Source: RGIG8597 sp045133795
GTDB lineage: Bacteria > Spirochaetota > GWE2-31-10
Length of the DNA stretch: 24,821 bases
Assembly: GCA_045133795.1 (NCBI GenBank)
Contig: JBGUUT010000062.1
Span: forward strand, 1 to 24,821
Reading direction: 5' to 3'
The notes beneath the pieces are model-generated. The model worked only from the letters and a program-made list of their open reading frames with translations, searched no databases and had not been told where the DNA came from. Positions 8,484 through 16,417 of this stretch are shown here, piece after piece (the first letter of the stretch is position 1; the number at the start of each line of letters is the position of its first letter). The translations under genes were made by a program, and so were the position numbers.

Positions 8484-10484
8484 TTAAACTATTTCACTCT
8501 CAAGCAGATAAGATTCTAACGAACCGTATCCCTCAATAATAAAAGGTTCTTGCTTGTTGCACTTAAACACCCCTGCAACAAGTTTATATGTTGACCAAGA
8601 AATTGCAATTTGTCCGTTCTGAGCATAAGATTTCAGATACCATGCAATATTCACATTTTCTCCAAATAAATCATAACTGAATCTATTTGCTCCAATCATA
8701 CTTCCTGCAACTGCTCCGGAATGGATTCCTATTTTTACCTGCAATTTAACATTTGATTTCGAATTTCTTTGCACTATATATTTTCTGAATTCCTCGCCTA
8801 CTTTCACCAAAGCTAAAGCTGCATGCGAATCTTGTGCAAAAATATCACTGACTGCAAAATACACATTTCCTGCAGTCTTAATTCGAATACAATTGTTTTT
8901 TTCTACAATAGAATCAAACACTCCGAATATTTCACTTAATTCATTCATCATCACAGACAAATCTTCTTTTGATAAGTCCGGATTAATTTCTGAGATATCA
9001 CAAATCATTATACTTGCATTTTCAAACCATTCCGGAGCAACACTTCCTTTTGTCATGTCTTGCAAGATTTTTTCAGGCACTATATTACGCAAAACATTAT
9101 TTGTTTTTTCCTTTTCACGCTCTATTGCAGAATTAAACAATTCAATTTCTTCATTTTGAGAATCTATTTCTTTAGCTTGCTTTTCGATTTTATCTTTAAA
9201 CAATGTATTTGTTCTTGATATCGCATTTGCCATCGCATTAAAAGATTCATCCAAACCTGCAAATTCTCGCAAACTGAAACTGTCATTTTTCTTTACAACA
9301 TAATCTCCGGCAAGCAATCTTTTTTGTTTGCCTGTAAGCAGTTGAATTTCATAAAAAAAGCGATTACAAAAAAAGCCGGTAACAATTATTGTTGCAATCA
9401 ATACAAGCAAAATCATAAAAACTATTTTGAAAATCAATTGGTAAAAAGAACGAAGTATCTGCTTCAACGGATGAAAATACAAAGCTTGAATCTGTGAATC
9501 TTTAGCTTTCATGTAAATAAACAAAAATTTCTCTCCGGCATAATTTATCACCTTACATTCCGGAAAAAGAATGGTTCTCTGTTCATACAGGTCGATACAT
9601 TTCTCAACTTCTTTTGAATTCAATATTCTCTCATCAGTATTAAGCATTTGATAATCTGCAAAACACATTCCTTCGTATTTTTCATTCGGATTTTCACCTT
9701 CATTCAATACATATTGCCCTGCTTTCTTATCATAATCATAATAATCATTTATTGACGGATGGTTTTTATCCAATACATTTCCGAATTGGTCCATCAAATA
9801 CAAAGTACCGAAGTTTATACTGTTTTGTACCTCATACAATTGTGACAAAAAATCCGGCATTTCAAGAATAATCATGATAGCTTTTATTTCATCGCCTTCC
9901 TTATTTCTGTACGGTCGAAAAAACATTACACGACGCTCTTTTACCGGAAAATTTACAGCATAAGAATAAGCTACAATCGGTTTATCCCTTTTATTCTCTT
10001 TCATTTTTAAGAAAAAAGGTTCATTTTGAATCCCCTCAATCTCAAAGGACGCATTATCTTCTGTCGATTTAATCATTGAAAAGGAAGTTTTACGCAATGC
10101 ATCCGGACGATCGAGCTCTATTACACAAAAAGACCCTCTGGTTTTAGAAGAAACCAAAGTATTCAAACCTTTAATCCCGGTTTCTTCCACGCCGTCATGA
10201 AAATAAGTTACCTGTTCTATTGCAGTCTGTTTCGATCTGTTAATTATATCTTGAAATAACTTTGATTCCCCGATATCTTTAAACAAGGTATCATATCGAT
10301 TGTAATACAAATCCACATTATCGGTTATCTGCATTAATATATCTGAATAAAAATCCTTTGTTTGTATAATCATCTTTTTAGTTGTACTTGAAAACGGAAA
10401 TATCGCAATTATCAGTACCGGAATCATAACTAAGATAATAAAACACATCATTATATAATTGGAAAACTGTCTTTTACTTTTCAT
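8484..10484 (-). CDS. Membrane protein with damaged class III nucleotide cyclase domain (copy 1)
   Basis: This 666-residue protein has membrane segments at about 10-30 and 348-374, flanking a roughly 310-residue extracytoplasmic sensor domain (Cache-like by position, not by clear motif). A HAMP-like region, coiled coil and class III cyclase homology domain (about 490-660) follow. The pre-domain motif 'VLRNIVPEKIL' is typical. First metal Asp496 (MICDISE) and Lys536 remain. The second metal Asp is Asn540 (KTAGN where KTiGD is usual), and the transition-state Arg is Tyr616 (VNIAWY where VN-A-R is usual); Asp605 and Asn612 remain. Catalysis is therefore doubtful. The ATG at 10482-10484 overlaps the stop of the upstream cyclase-like gene (ATGA), so the two proteins are probably co-translated. 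It could be a sensor or a partner subunit. Confidence 0.85.
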   Translation of the reverse strand: MKSKRQFSNYIMMCFIILVMIPVLIIAIFPFSSTTKKMIIQTKDFYSDILMQITDNVDLYYNRYDTLFKDIGESKLFQDIINRSKQTAIEQVTYFHDGVEETGIKGLNTLVSSKTRGSFCVIELDRPDALRKTSFSMIKSTEDNASFEIEGIQNEPFFLKMKENKRDKPIVAYSYAVNFPVKERRVMFFRPYRNKEGDEIKAIMIILEMPDFLSQLYEVQNSINFGTLYLMDQFGNVLDKNHPSINDYYDYDKKAGQYVLNEGENPNEKYEGMCFADYQMLNTDERILNSKEVEKCIDLYEQRTILFPECKVINYAGEKFLFIYMKAKDSQIQALYFHPLKQILRSFYQLIFKIVFMILLVLIATIIVTGFFCNRFFYEIQLLTGKQKRLLAGDYVVKKNDSFSLREFAGLDESFNAMANAISRTNTLFKDKIEKQAKEIDSQNEEIELFNSAIEREKEKTNNVLRNIVPEKILQDMTKGSVAPEWFENASIMICDISEINPDLSKEDLSVMMNELSEIFGVFDSIVEKNNCIRIKTAGNVYFAVSDIFAQDSHAALALVKVGEEFRKYIVQRNSKSNVKLQVKIGIHSGAVAGSMIGANRFSYDLFGENVNIAWYLKSYAQNGQIAISWSTYKLVAGVFKCNKQEPFIIEGYGSLESYLLESEIV

Positions 10485-12502
10485 GTTTTTTCTCCGTCAA
10501 AAAGAAACATCTCTTCAATTCTTCCATATTTAAGTATCACTTCTTTAAAGCGTTCAAATTTCCAAGAATTATTTTTTTGTAAAGTATTATAAACCTCTGA
10601 AGAAACACTCAATTTTCCAAAAGGAGTCAGTTCCGCAAAACTATACATATCCGTAACAATATTTCCCAAAATATCATAAGCATATTTGTTTACTCCGATG
10701 ATACCGGCTGTAACAGTTCCGGAAAAAACCGTCCCTCTGTATTTCATTTGTTTTCCGTCCGGATCTTCTTTTTTCATAAAATCCATACATTCGATTGCAG
10801 CGACCATCATATGTTGAATACTCCAACTATCTTCTAACGGTACACCGCAAACAGCTAAATAGCTTTGTCCCAGTGTTCTGATTTTATAACATCCGTATCT
10901 ACTCATTATCTCATCAAATTGATTAAAAATTCGATTCAATTTTGAAAGTAATTCTACCGTTGTTACTTTTGATATCGGATTTACAGAAAGCTCTCTCAAA
11001 TCAAAAAAGAATATACTCACATTTTTATAAACAACCGGCTCAATCTTTTCATTAGCAACAATCTTTTCCATTATTTTTTTCGGTAAAATATTAAGCAACT
11101 GTTTTTCTTCCAAAAGCCGTTCACTTTCAATCTTTTTTGCTGCAATTTCCAATTCTTTTGAATTATTTAATATTTGCTGTTGCTGTTGTTCAATAAGCAA
11201 ATTTGCCTTCGCACGGTCTTCGGTTATTTTAGCAACAATTGCATTAAAGTTTTGTCCGACATCGGTAAATTCGCCAAAGAATTTCTTTTCATCAAGCTCT
11301 ACATTGCTGATTCCGTGTTCTACATCTTTTTGAACATTCATCAATTGAATTATAGGCAACATCAAACGATTTGTTACTCTGATAATAACCAAACTCATTA
11401 TTATCAAAAGTAACGCCATCAGCATTAAATTACCTACAACAATTCCTATAACCGGTTTGTAAACCAACGTTAACGGATAAAAATATGAAATTTCGATTTG
11501 AGACAACGGAGCACGCATAAAAACAGACAAAAACTTTTTCTGTTTATGCAAAACTACGGAACAGTTCGGCGTATTCCACGATTCACTGTCAAATTTTTCA
11601 CGTTGTCGTAAATATTGAGGAGCTTGAAGGATATCAGAATCAATGTTCAATAATTGATAATCTTTAAGAGTCATTCTGTTTCTTGATCTTATATCATCTT
11701 CAACTTTTTCTGAATTTTGATATTTCCCCAAAACCGGATCGTATTTAAAATAATCATTTCTACTCGGATGGTTTACGTCTAATAATTTTCCGAATTGATC
11801 TTGCAAATAAACAGTTCCGCGTTCAATTCCGGAATTATCTTTGTAAATGTTGTAGAAGAAATCTTCATTACACATTACACCCATTAAATATTTTGATTTA
11901 TCCTGGTTTTCTTTCTCGAAAGGGAAAAAGAAAAATGTTCGGTTTTGATATTTTCCTAATGTATTGCTTTTTAAAATCTCAGCTTCGCAAAGAATTGACT
12001 TACCAATCTGCTCCGGTTTCACTAAACTGGCAACCAACTCCGCATCCATTTTATTCATATCAATATTAACAGCCATATTTTCCGAAAAATCAATCAAATT
12101 GTACAATGTATTATTTGCAAGATTCTTACGGTCATACTCTACTAGGAAAAAATCCCCCGAAATTTTAGCTGACACATTTTCACGCAATTCTATACTGGCC
12201 GGTGAATAATGTAAAAAAATCTGTTCATCTATCGGCGATAATTGCGGACGATTCAGTATATTCTGAAAGCTTGAAAACATCGAAATATTACCGAAATCTT
12301 CCGCATATTGACTGTAATAATAATCAACATTAACTGCCAATTGATTAACTAAATCACAATAAAAAGTTTTATTTTGCTGTTCAATACCTTTTATTACCGT
12401 AGATACATAAAAAGTATTAATTAATAAAACCGGAATTATCGTTAAGGAAAACACACACAATAAAATACAAATACGTAGACTAATCTGTTTCATAACAGTC
12501 AT
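10481..12502 (-). CDS. Membrane protein with degenerate class III cyclase domain (copy 2)
   Basis: This 673-residue protein has the same layout as its downstream neighbour: membrane segments at about 10-32 and 348-374, an extracytoplasmic domain with the shared 'DQFG-LLD-NHPS-NDY' motif, a coiled linker with a short Gln run, then a cyclase homology domain (about 495-665). The first metal Asp501 (FFFDLRE) and Asp610 (YDILG) are kept. The second metal Asp is Gln546 (RTLGQ), the usual Lys is Arg542, and the transition-state Asn and Arg positions hold Thr617 and Ser621. It is more degraded than copy 1, and purifying constraint on the fold is suggested by the intact length. The ATG at 12500-12502 lies 18 bases after fabH and has no clear Shine-Dalgarno. 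It overlaps copy 1 by four bases. Regulation through the fabH promoter is inferred. Confidence 0.85.
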   Translation of the reverse strand: MTVMKQISLRICILLCVFSLTIIPVLLINTFYVSTVIKGIEQQNKTFYCDLVNQLAVNVDYYYSQYAEDFGNISMFSSFQNILNRPQLSPIDEQIFLHYSPASIELRENVSAKISGDFFLVEYDRKNLANNTLYNLIDFSENMAVNIDMNKMDAELVASLVKPEQIGKSILCEAEILKSNTLGKYQNRTFFFFPFEKENQDKSKYLMGVMCNEDFFYNIYKDNSGIERGTVYLQDQFGKLLDVNHPSRNDYFKYDPVLGKYQNSEKVEDDIRSRNRMTLKDYQLLNIDSDILQAPQYLRQREKFDSESWNTPNCSVVLHKQKKFLSVFMRAPLSQIEISYFYPLTLVYKPVIGIVVGNLMLMALLLIIMSLVIIRVTNRLMLPIIQLMNVQKDVEHGISNVELDEKKFFGEFTDVGQNFNAIVAKITEDRAKANLLIEQQQQQILNNSKELEIAAKKIESERLLEEKQLLNILPKKIMEKIVANEKIEPVVYKNVSIFFFDLRELSVNPISKVTTVELLSKLNRIFNQFDEIMSRYGCYKIRTLGQSYLAVCGVPLEDSWSIQHMMVAAIECMDFMKKEDPDGKQMKYRGTVFSGTVTAGIIGVNKYAYDILGNIVTDMYSFAELTPFGKLSVSSEVYNTLQKNNSWKFERFKEVILKYGRIEEMFLFDGEKT

Positions 12503-12520
12503 TATAATCTATATTTTCAT

Positions 12521-13501
12521 TTATTGCCACTCTAAAATTATCCCCCCCCAGCTCAATCCGCCGCCGAATCCTAACATCAATACTTTATCGCCTTTTTTGA
12601 TTTTTCCTTCTCTTACAGCTTCATCTAAAGCTAAAGGAACCGATGCACTTGATGTATTTCCGTATTTTTGAATATTAACAAAGAACTTCTCTCTATCAAT
12701 ACCGCTGTCTTTTGCAACAGTATCAATAATACGAATATTCGCTTGGTGAAGAACTACCGCATCCAAATCTGAAGGTGCAATATTAGCTTTTGCAATAAGA
12801 CGTTTTACACAAGCCGGAATTTCCTTAATGGTAAATTCATAAACTTTTTTTCCTTCCATTTGAAAATACAAATCGTTTTCAATAAGATTTTCTGTCGAAT
12901 GATACGGCATTTTACTTCCGCCGATCGGAATTCTTATATGAGCAGAACCGCTTCCGTCGCTGCAATAATCATAAGCTAAAACATTGGACGGACCATCTTC
13001 TTTTTTCAATAAAATAGCTCCGGCTCCGTCTCCGAATAAAATACAACTGTTTCTGTCTTTCCAATTTAATATACGAGAATAAACATCAGAACCTATTAAC
13101 AAACAATTTTTATACATTCCGGATTCCAACAAACCTGTCGCAACACAAAGTCCGTAAACAAAACCGGCACAAACAGCATTCAAATCAAACGCCGGAATTT
13201 TTCTGCATCCCAATTCATTAGCTACTATAGGAGCACTGGATGAAATCTGATAATCCGGAGTAGAAGTTGTTAATATCAATAAATCCACATCTTCCGGAGA
13301 AAGTCCGGCAGACTCAAGAGCCTTTTTTGCAGCTTCAACACTCAAAGAAACTGTTGATTCCTCTTCTGCCGCAATATGTCTTTCGTGGATTCCCGTACGC
13401 TGAACAATCCAGTCATTAGATGTATCTAAAGTTTTTTCTAAATCAAAATTTGTTAATTTTTTTTCTGGAACATAACTTCCAGTTCCGATGATTTTCATCA
13501 T
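12521..13501 (-). CDS. fabH: Beta-ketoacyl-ACP synthase III
   Basis: FabH condenses an acyl-CoA (usually acetyl-CoA) with malonyl-ACP to start fatty-acid synthesis. With the start at ATG 13499-13501 the protein has 326 residues, the normal size, and begins MMKIIGTGSYVPEKKLTN. The catalytic triad is Cys111 (NAVCAGF), His252 (VLHQANIR) and Asn282 (YGNTSSAS). A Gly-rich 'GFGGGLSWG' C terminus is also typical. A GGAG site (13510-13513) lies 8 bases upstream of this ATG. The frame is open further upstream to a TTG at 13582, but that stretch contains a promoter and operator-like palindrome, so I exclude it. The two cyclase-like genes follow it closely. Confidence 0.93.
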   Translation of the reverse strand: MMKIIGTGSYVPEKKLTNFDLEKTLDTSNDWIVQRTGIHERHIAAEEESTVSLSVEAAKKALESAGLSPEDVDLLILTTSTPDYQISSSAPIVANELGCRKIPAFDLNAVCAGFVYGLCVATGLLESGMYKNCLLIGSDVYSRILNWKDRNSCILFGDGAGAILLKKEDGPSNVLAYDYCSDGSGSAHIRIPIGGSKMPYHSTENLIENDLYFQMEGKKVYEFTIKEIPACVKRLIAKANIAPSDLDAVVLHQANIRIIDTVAKDSGIDREKFFVNIQKYGNTSSASVPLALDEAVREGKIKKGDKVLMLGFGGGLSWGGIILEWQ

Positions 13502-13519
13502 AAACTTTTCTCCATAATA

Positions 13520-13533
13520 TGACCAGTCGGTCA
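13520..13533 (-). promoter_or_regulatory. 14-bp palindromic operator-like site upstream of fabH
   Basis: On the minus strand the site reads TGACCGACTGGTCA: perfect 5-bp arms TGACC/GGTCA around a 4-base centre. It lies 20 bases downstream of the fabH -10 box and 6 bases before the Shine-Dalgarno, a position where a bound repressor would block early elongation or initiation. The shape resembles TetR-family operators. No regulator gene is in the window, so the binding protein is unknown. Confidence 0.55.
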
Positions 13534-13553
13534 CTTTTTTCTTAGCGATGTTT

Positions 13554-13582
13554 CTTATAGCAAAAAATTTTTTTGATAACAA
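13554..13582 (-). promoter_or_regulatory. Sigma70-type promoter for fabH
   Basis: On the minus strand there is TTGTTA (-35, 13577-13582), exactly 17 bases, then TATAAG (-10, 13554-13559) with an upstream TGC extended -10 element (13560-13562). The -10 box matches consensus at 5 of 6 positions. The promoter lies between lnt and fabH and supports a separate transcript for fabH and the two cyclase-like genes. Confidence 0.6.
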
Positions 13583-13600
13583 GACTATTTCAGCTATTAA

Positions 13601-13620
13601 CTGCTTTTTTTCTGAAGCAG
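13601..13620 (-). terminator. Weak hairpin after lnt
   Basis: CTGCTT (13601-13606) and AAGCAG (13615-13620) pair with an 8-base loop, just after the lnt stop on the minus strand. No U-run follows, so termination, if any, is likely incomplete. Confidence 0.25.
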
Positions 13621-13627
13621 ACTATAC

Positions 13628-15307
13628 TTATCGTCTCCAAATATCGTGGCGGCGTTTAATATAATCTTCATATTTTTCTCGTTGCGTAATTTTTAGATAT
13701 ACACGAAGTCGACAATATGCCTCAATCAAAATACAACAAGTAAATATGATTCCGAATAAATAAATAAAAAACCAACCGTAAGATGTATAGAATGATTTTA
13801 TCTCTAACAGAGGAACCTTTTCTGCATGAGTATCCGGTTTATACAAATCAGAACGATAATTAATAAAACCGTTGGCATTTACAAAAACAGAATAACCGGT
13901 ACAAGTAGAACGCACCAAACAACGACGATTTTCGATTGCTCTGATTGTTGAAATTCGTAAATGCATTTCAGGCTCAATCGTCCGACCGAACCACGAATCA
14001 TTAGTACAATTTATAATTAAATTAGCACATTCATTTTTTTCATTAAAAATTGATTTTCGTACATATTCCGGAATTATAGCTTCATAACAAATATTTGCAG
14101 CTATTTTTAATTTCTCATGTTCAATAAAACGAGGACCTTCTCCCGGCGAAAATTCTTTCAATCCCATCATCGATACTATAAAGGAAAAAAGACGTATCGG
14201 AGAACGCTCTACAAACGGTAAAAGTTTGTTTTTATAATAAGACTCGATTTTTCTTCCGTTGGATTCTACCAAAAATAAACTGTTAAAAATATCTGTCGGA
14301 ACTCCCGGTCCGTTATCTCGTCTGGCATGTCCGCCGAATAACAACAAACTGTCTCCGCTCAAATGTCTTCTTACACGAGAAAAGTCGTCTTGCTTTTCAT
14401 CAAACCAAATTGAAATTGAAGATTCCGGCCATACTATCAGTTCCGGTTTATCTTTTAATAAATCTTTTGAAAGTTCCGTATAAGTACGAATCATTTCGGA
14501 AGAACTTTTAACTTTTTTTTCAGCTCCGGATATATTTCCTTGAACCACCCCAATCGAAACTTTATCCGCAGCTTTCATCATTTTATTCACCGCTTCATAT
14601 CTGATTCCGCCGTAAATTGACGTTATTACCACCAGACTTAATACCGCCCCACCGTAAACTACAGACTTTTTATCAAAAGCTTTACTTCCGTGATTTTGAA
14701 AATATTCCAATACTGTTTCGACAAAATAAGCAATCGCACTATTCGTTAACATCAAAAGAAAAGTTATATAACTGATTCCAAACAAATCTACTGCTTGAAT
14801 AATATTTAACATTTGATATTGAGAATATCCTAAATAGTCCGCCCAAATTTTAGGATAAAAATAATCAAAAACAGTTCCTGCTGCAGCAAAAAAGAAATAA
14901 AACAAGAAAGTCTTATTTTTTCCCATCAATCTTGCTACAGAATAACAAAGCGTATAATTAAGCCCGGAAAAAAACGATAGTCCCAAAAATACGATAACAG
15001 CAAGTAAGAAAGAAAACGGCATAATCCATTCCGGAAGCCCAAAAGTTTTCGTCATACCGGTCACCGGAACAATCATCCACCAAAAATGAGTAAGATAAGC
15101 AGTAAAACCAAACAGCGTAGAATATTTTACCCCGTCAGATTGTTTTTCTTTATTCAAAAAGAAAATTACCGGAGCGAGTGTCACCCATGCAAAAGCACTG
15201 CCGATAAATTTTATATACCCTACATTAGATAAAGACCAGATTACACCTAAAAGTGAATATAATAAAATTTTATGTCGGTCTTTCAGTTGTAATCTGAAAT
15301 CTTCCAT
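13628..15307 (-). CDS. lnt: Apolipoprotein N-acyltransferase
   Basis: Lnt transfers the third acyl chain to the N-terminal cysteine of lipoproteins in the inner membrane, using phospholipid donors. The 559 residues contain about six N-terminal hydrophobic segments (first at about 14-50, last ending near 234), a carbon-nitrogen hydrolase domain (about 250-500) and a C-terminal membrane segment (about 509-531). The catalytic triad is visible: Glu295 (VWPESS), Lys359 (YYKNKLLPFVER) and Cys407 (NICYEA). A diderm envelope is implied, in keeping with a spirochaete. The start at ATG 15305-15307 lies 14 bases after cheY, so the two are probably co-transcribed. It is somewhat longer than E. coli Lnt (512 residues), mostly in the C-terminal tail. 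Confidence 0.93.
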   Translation of the reverse strand: MEDFRLQLKDRHKILLYSLLGVIWSLSNVGYIKFIGSAFAWVTLAPVIFFLNKEKQSDGVKYSTLFGFTAYLTHFWWMIVPVTGMTKTFGLPEWIMPFSFLLAVIVFLGLSFFSGLNYTLCYSVARLMGKNKTFLFYFFFAAAGTVFDYFYPKIWADYLGYSQYQMLNIIQAVDLFGISYITFLLMLTNSAIAYFVETVLEYFQNHGSKAFDKKSVVYGGAVLSLVVITSIYGGIRYEAVNKMMKAADKVSIGVVQGNISGAEKKVKSSSEMIRTYTELSKDLLKDKPELIVWPESSISIWFDEKQDDFSRVRRHLSGDSLLLFGGHARRDNGPGVPTDIFNSLFLVESNGRKIESYYKNKLLPFVERSPIRLFSFIVSMMGLKEFSPGEGPRFIEHEKLKIAANICYEAIIPEYVRKSIFNEKNECANLIINCTNDSWFGRTIEPEMHLRISTIRAIENRRCLVRSTCTGYSVFVNANGFINYRSDLYKPDTHAEKVPLLEIKSFYTSYGWFFIYLFGIIFTCCILIEAYCRLRVYLKITQREKYEDYIKRRHDIWRR

Positions 15308-15321
15308 ATAGAATACAGCCT

Positions 15322-15711
15322 TTATCTTTTTACGATAGATTGCAAAACTTGTTTTACTTTATCAACATCCAACGGCTTAACAATAAATCCTTTTGCACCG
15401 ATTAACAAAGATTCTTTTACTAAATCTTCTTTTCCCAAAGCACTCATCATAACAACATTTGCTTTAGGATTAATTTTCATAATTTCTTTAAGACAAGATA
15501 TACCGTCCATTCCCGGCATAGTAATATCTAAAGTTACTAAATCTATTTCATCTCCGAGTTGCTGAAAAAGTTTTAAACCTTCAACTCCGTCTGAAGCATT
15601 TCCGACAACATTAAAATTTTGTGCTTCCAACATTTTTGAAATTTGTTTTACCTGAAATGCACTGTCATCAATAATTAAAACATTAAACTTTCCATCAGCT
15701 CTGTCGCTCAC
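15322..15711 (-). CDS. CheY-like single-domain response regulator
   Basis: This 129-residue receiver-only protein has the acidic pair Asp15-Asp16 (LIIDDSAF), the phospho-acceptor Asp62 (LVTLDITMPGMDG), Ser90 at the conserved Thr/Ser position (MMSALGKED) and Lys112 (FIVKPLD). No output domain is present, so it must act by protein contact, for example at the flagellar switch or with another partner. The start is GTG 15709-15711 with an AAGGAG site 6-7 bases upstream. No histidine kinase or other chemotaxis gene is nearby. Instead it is flanked by a degenerate Nudix protein and lnt, so a role in chemotaxis is not assured. All phosphorylation residues look intact. Confidence 0.9.
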   Translation of the reverse strand: MSDRADGKFNVLIIDDSAFQVKQISKMLEAQNFNVVGNASDGVEGLKLFQQLGDEIDLVTLDITMPGMDGISCLKEIMKINPKANVVMMSALGKEDLVKESLLIGAKGFIVKPLDVDKVKQVLQSIVKR

Positions 15712-15747
15712 GAATTTCTCCTTAAAAATAATTCAATCAATAAAAAA

Positions 15748-16149
15748 TTAGCTTAAGTGCTTTTTTAAATCTTCGGCACAAACTTCTAAAAATTGCTTTT
15801 CATCTGCTGCTAAATCTAAAGTTTTGAATTCATCAAAAGCTACAAACTTGGATGTTGCATAATCATCGGAAACGGCAACATTTCCGCCTGCCATATTTAC
15901 ATGAATAAACATAACAATCTCGCCTTGTCCGCCGTTGTTTTTTTCTATACTGCCGATTTCTGCCGCCGGCACTACATCAACACCCAATTTATTTTTAGAT
16001 AAATTAATTATTGCATTATCAACTTTCTCATCATCTCCGAGAACTGCACTCGGAAATCCCCATTTACCGTCTTTACCTTGCAGGATTAACATTTTTTTAT
16101 CAGAAATAATCACTGCTGCTGCTCTATTAGTTAATTTTGACAAATCCAT
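15748..16149 (-). CDS. Nudix-fold protein lacking the catalytic Nudix box
   Basis: This is a 133-residue protein. 'GKWGFPSAVLGDDEKVDNAI' (28-47) and 'NLSKNKLGV' (49-57) align with the Nudix pattern 'W.fPgG...E...AA.REl.EE.G', so the fold is probably kept. The metal-binding REuxEE acidic residues are replaced: Asn49, Leu50, Asn53 and Lys54. Hydrolysis of nucleoside diphosphate derivatives is therefore unlikely, and a binding or regulatory role is inferred, as known for some non-enzymatic Nudix domains. The ATG at 16147-16149 has an AGGAG site about 11 bases upstream. It is the first gene of the nudix-cheY-lnt cluster, with cheY 36 bases downstream. Confidence 0.7.
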   Translation of the reverse strand: MDLSKLTNRAAAVIISDKKMLILQGKDGKWGFPSAVLGDDEKVDNAIINLSKNKLGVDVVPAAEIGSIEKNNGGQGEIVMFIHVNMAGGNVAVSDDYATSKFVAFDEFKTLDLAADEKQFLEVCAEDLKKHLS

Positions 16150-16201
16150 AATAACTAACGCTCCTTAATTCAAATCTATATCGGATATTAAGCAATTAAT
16201 T

Positions 16202-16229
16202 GTTATAGCCTTTTTCTTTCATATTTCAA
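16202..16229 (-). promoter_or_regulatory. Sigma70-type promoter for the nudix-like/cheY/lnt cluster
   Basis: On the minus strand there is TTGAAA (-35, 16224-16229), 16 bases, then TATAAC (-10, 16202-16207). Each box matches consensus at 5 of 6 positions. The predicted transcript would begin near 16195, with a leader of about 45 bases. An 11-base palindrome, ATATCGGATAT (16178-16188), lies within this leader and could be an operator. Confidence 0.6.
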
Positions 16230-16347
16230 GCTCTTTATAAGCTTTTTTTAAAGAATCTATAATTTTCTTCTTTTTCTTTACTTTAATTACCGACAACATC
16301 CTTTAAAGTTACAAAAATAATCATTTGTATTTCAACAAAAAAAGTTT

Positions 16348-16397
16348 TATTCTCACGCTTCATTATTCATAAGAAAAAAACTAAAAAGAAATATACT
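16348..16397 (+). promoter_or_regulatory. Weak promoter candidates for rdgB-birA
   Basis: Two possible -10 boxes are present: TATTCT (16348-16353), 17 bases after TTGTAT (16325-16330), and TATACT (16392-16397), which has no good -35. Both lie in the A/T-rich divergent region of 268 bases. Otherwise that region holds only the oppositely directed promoter and no convincing gene. Confidence 0.3.
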
Positions 16398-16417
16398 CTC
16401 AAAAAGCAGGAAAAAAA

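Noticed and set aside
13502..13582. 27-residue N-terminal extension of FabH from a TTG at 13582
   Set aside because: The TTG overlaps the -35 box, and the segment contains the -10 box and the palindrome. The family normally starts at the MKIIGTG region.
16219..16299. A 26-codon basic frame on the minus strand (MLSVIKVKKKKK...), followed by a second tiny overlapping frame
   Set aside because: AAAGG lies directly against the ATG, with no room for ribosome binding, and the end of the frame overlaps the -35 box of a good promoter. Lys richness is expected in such A/T-rich DNA.
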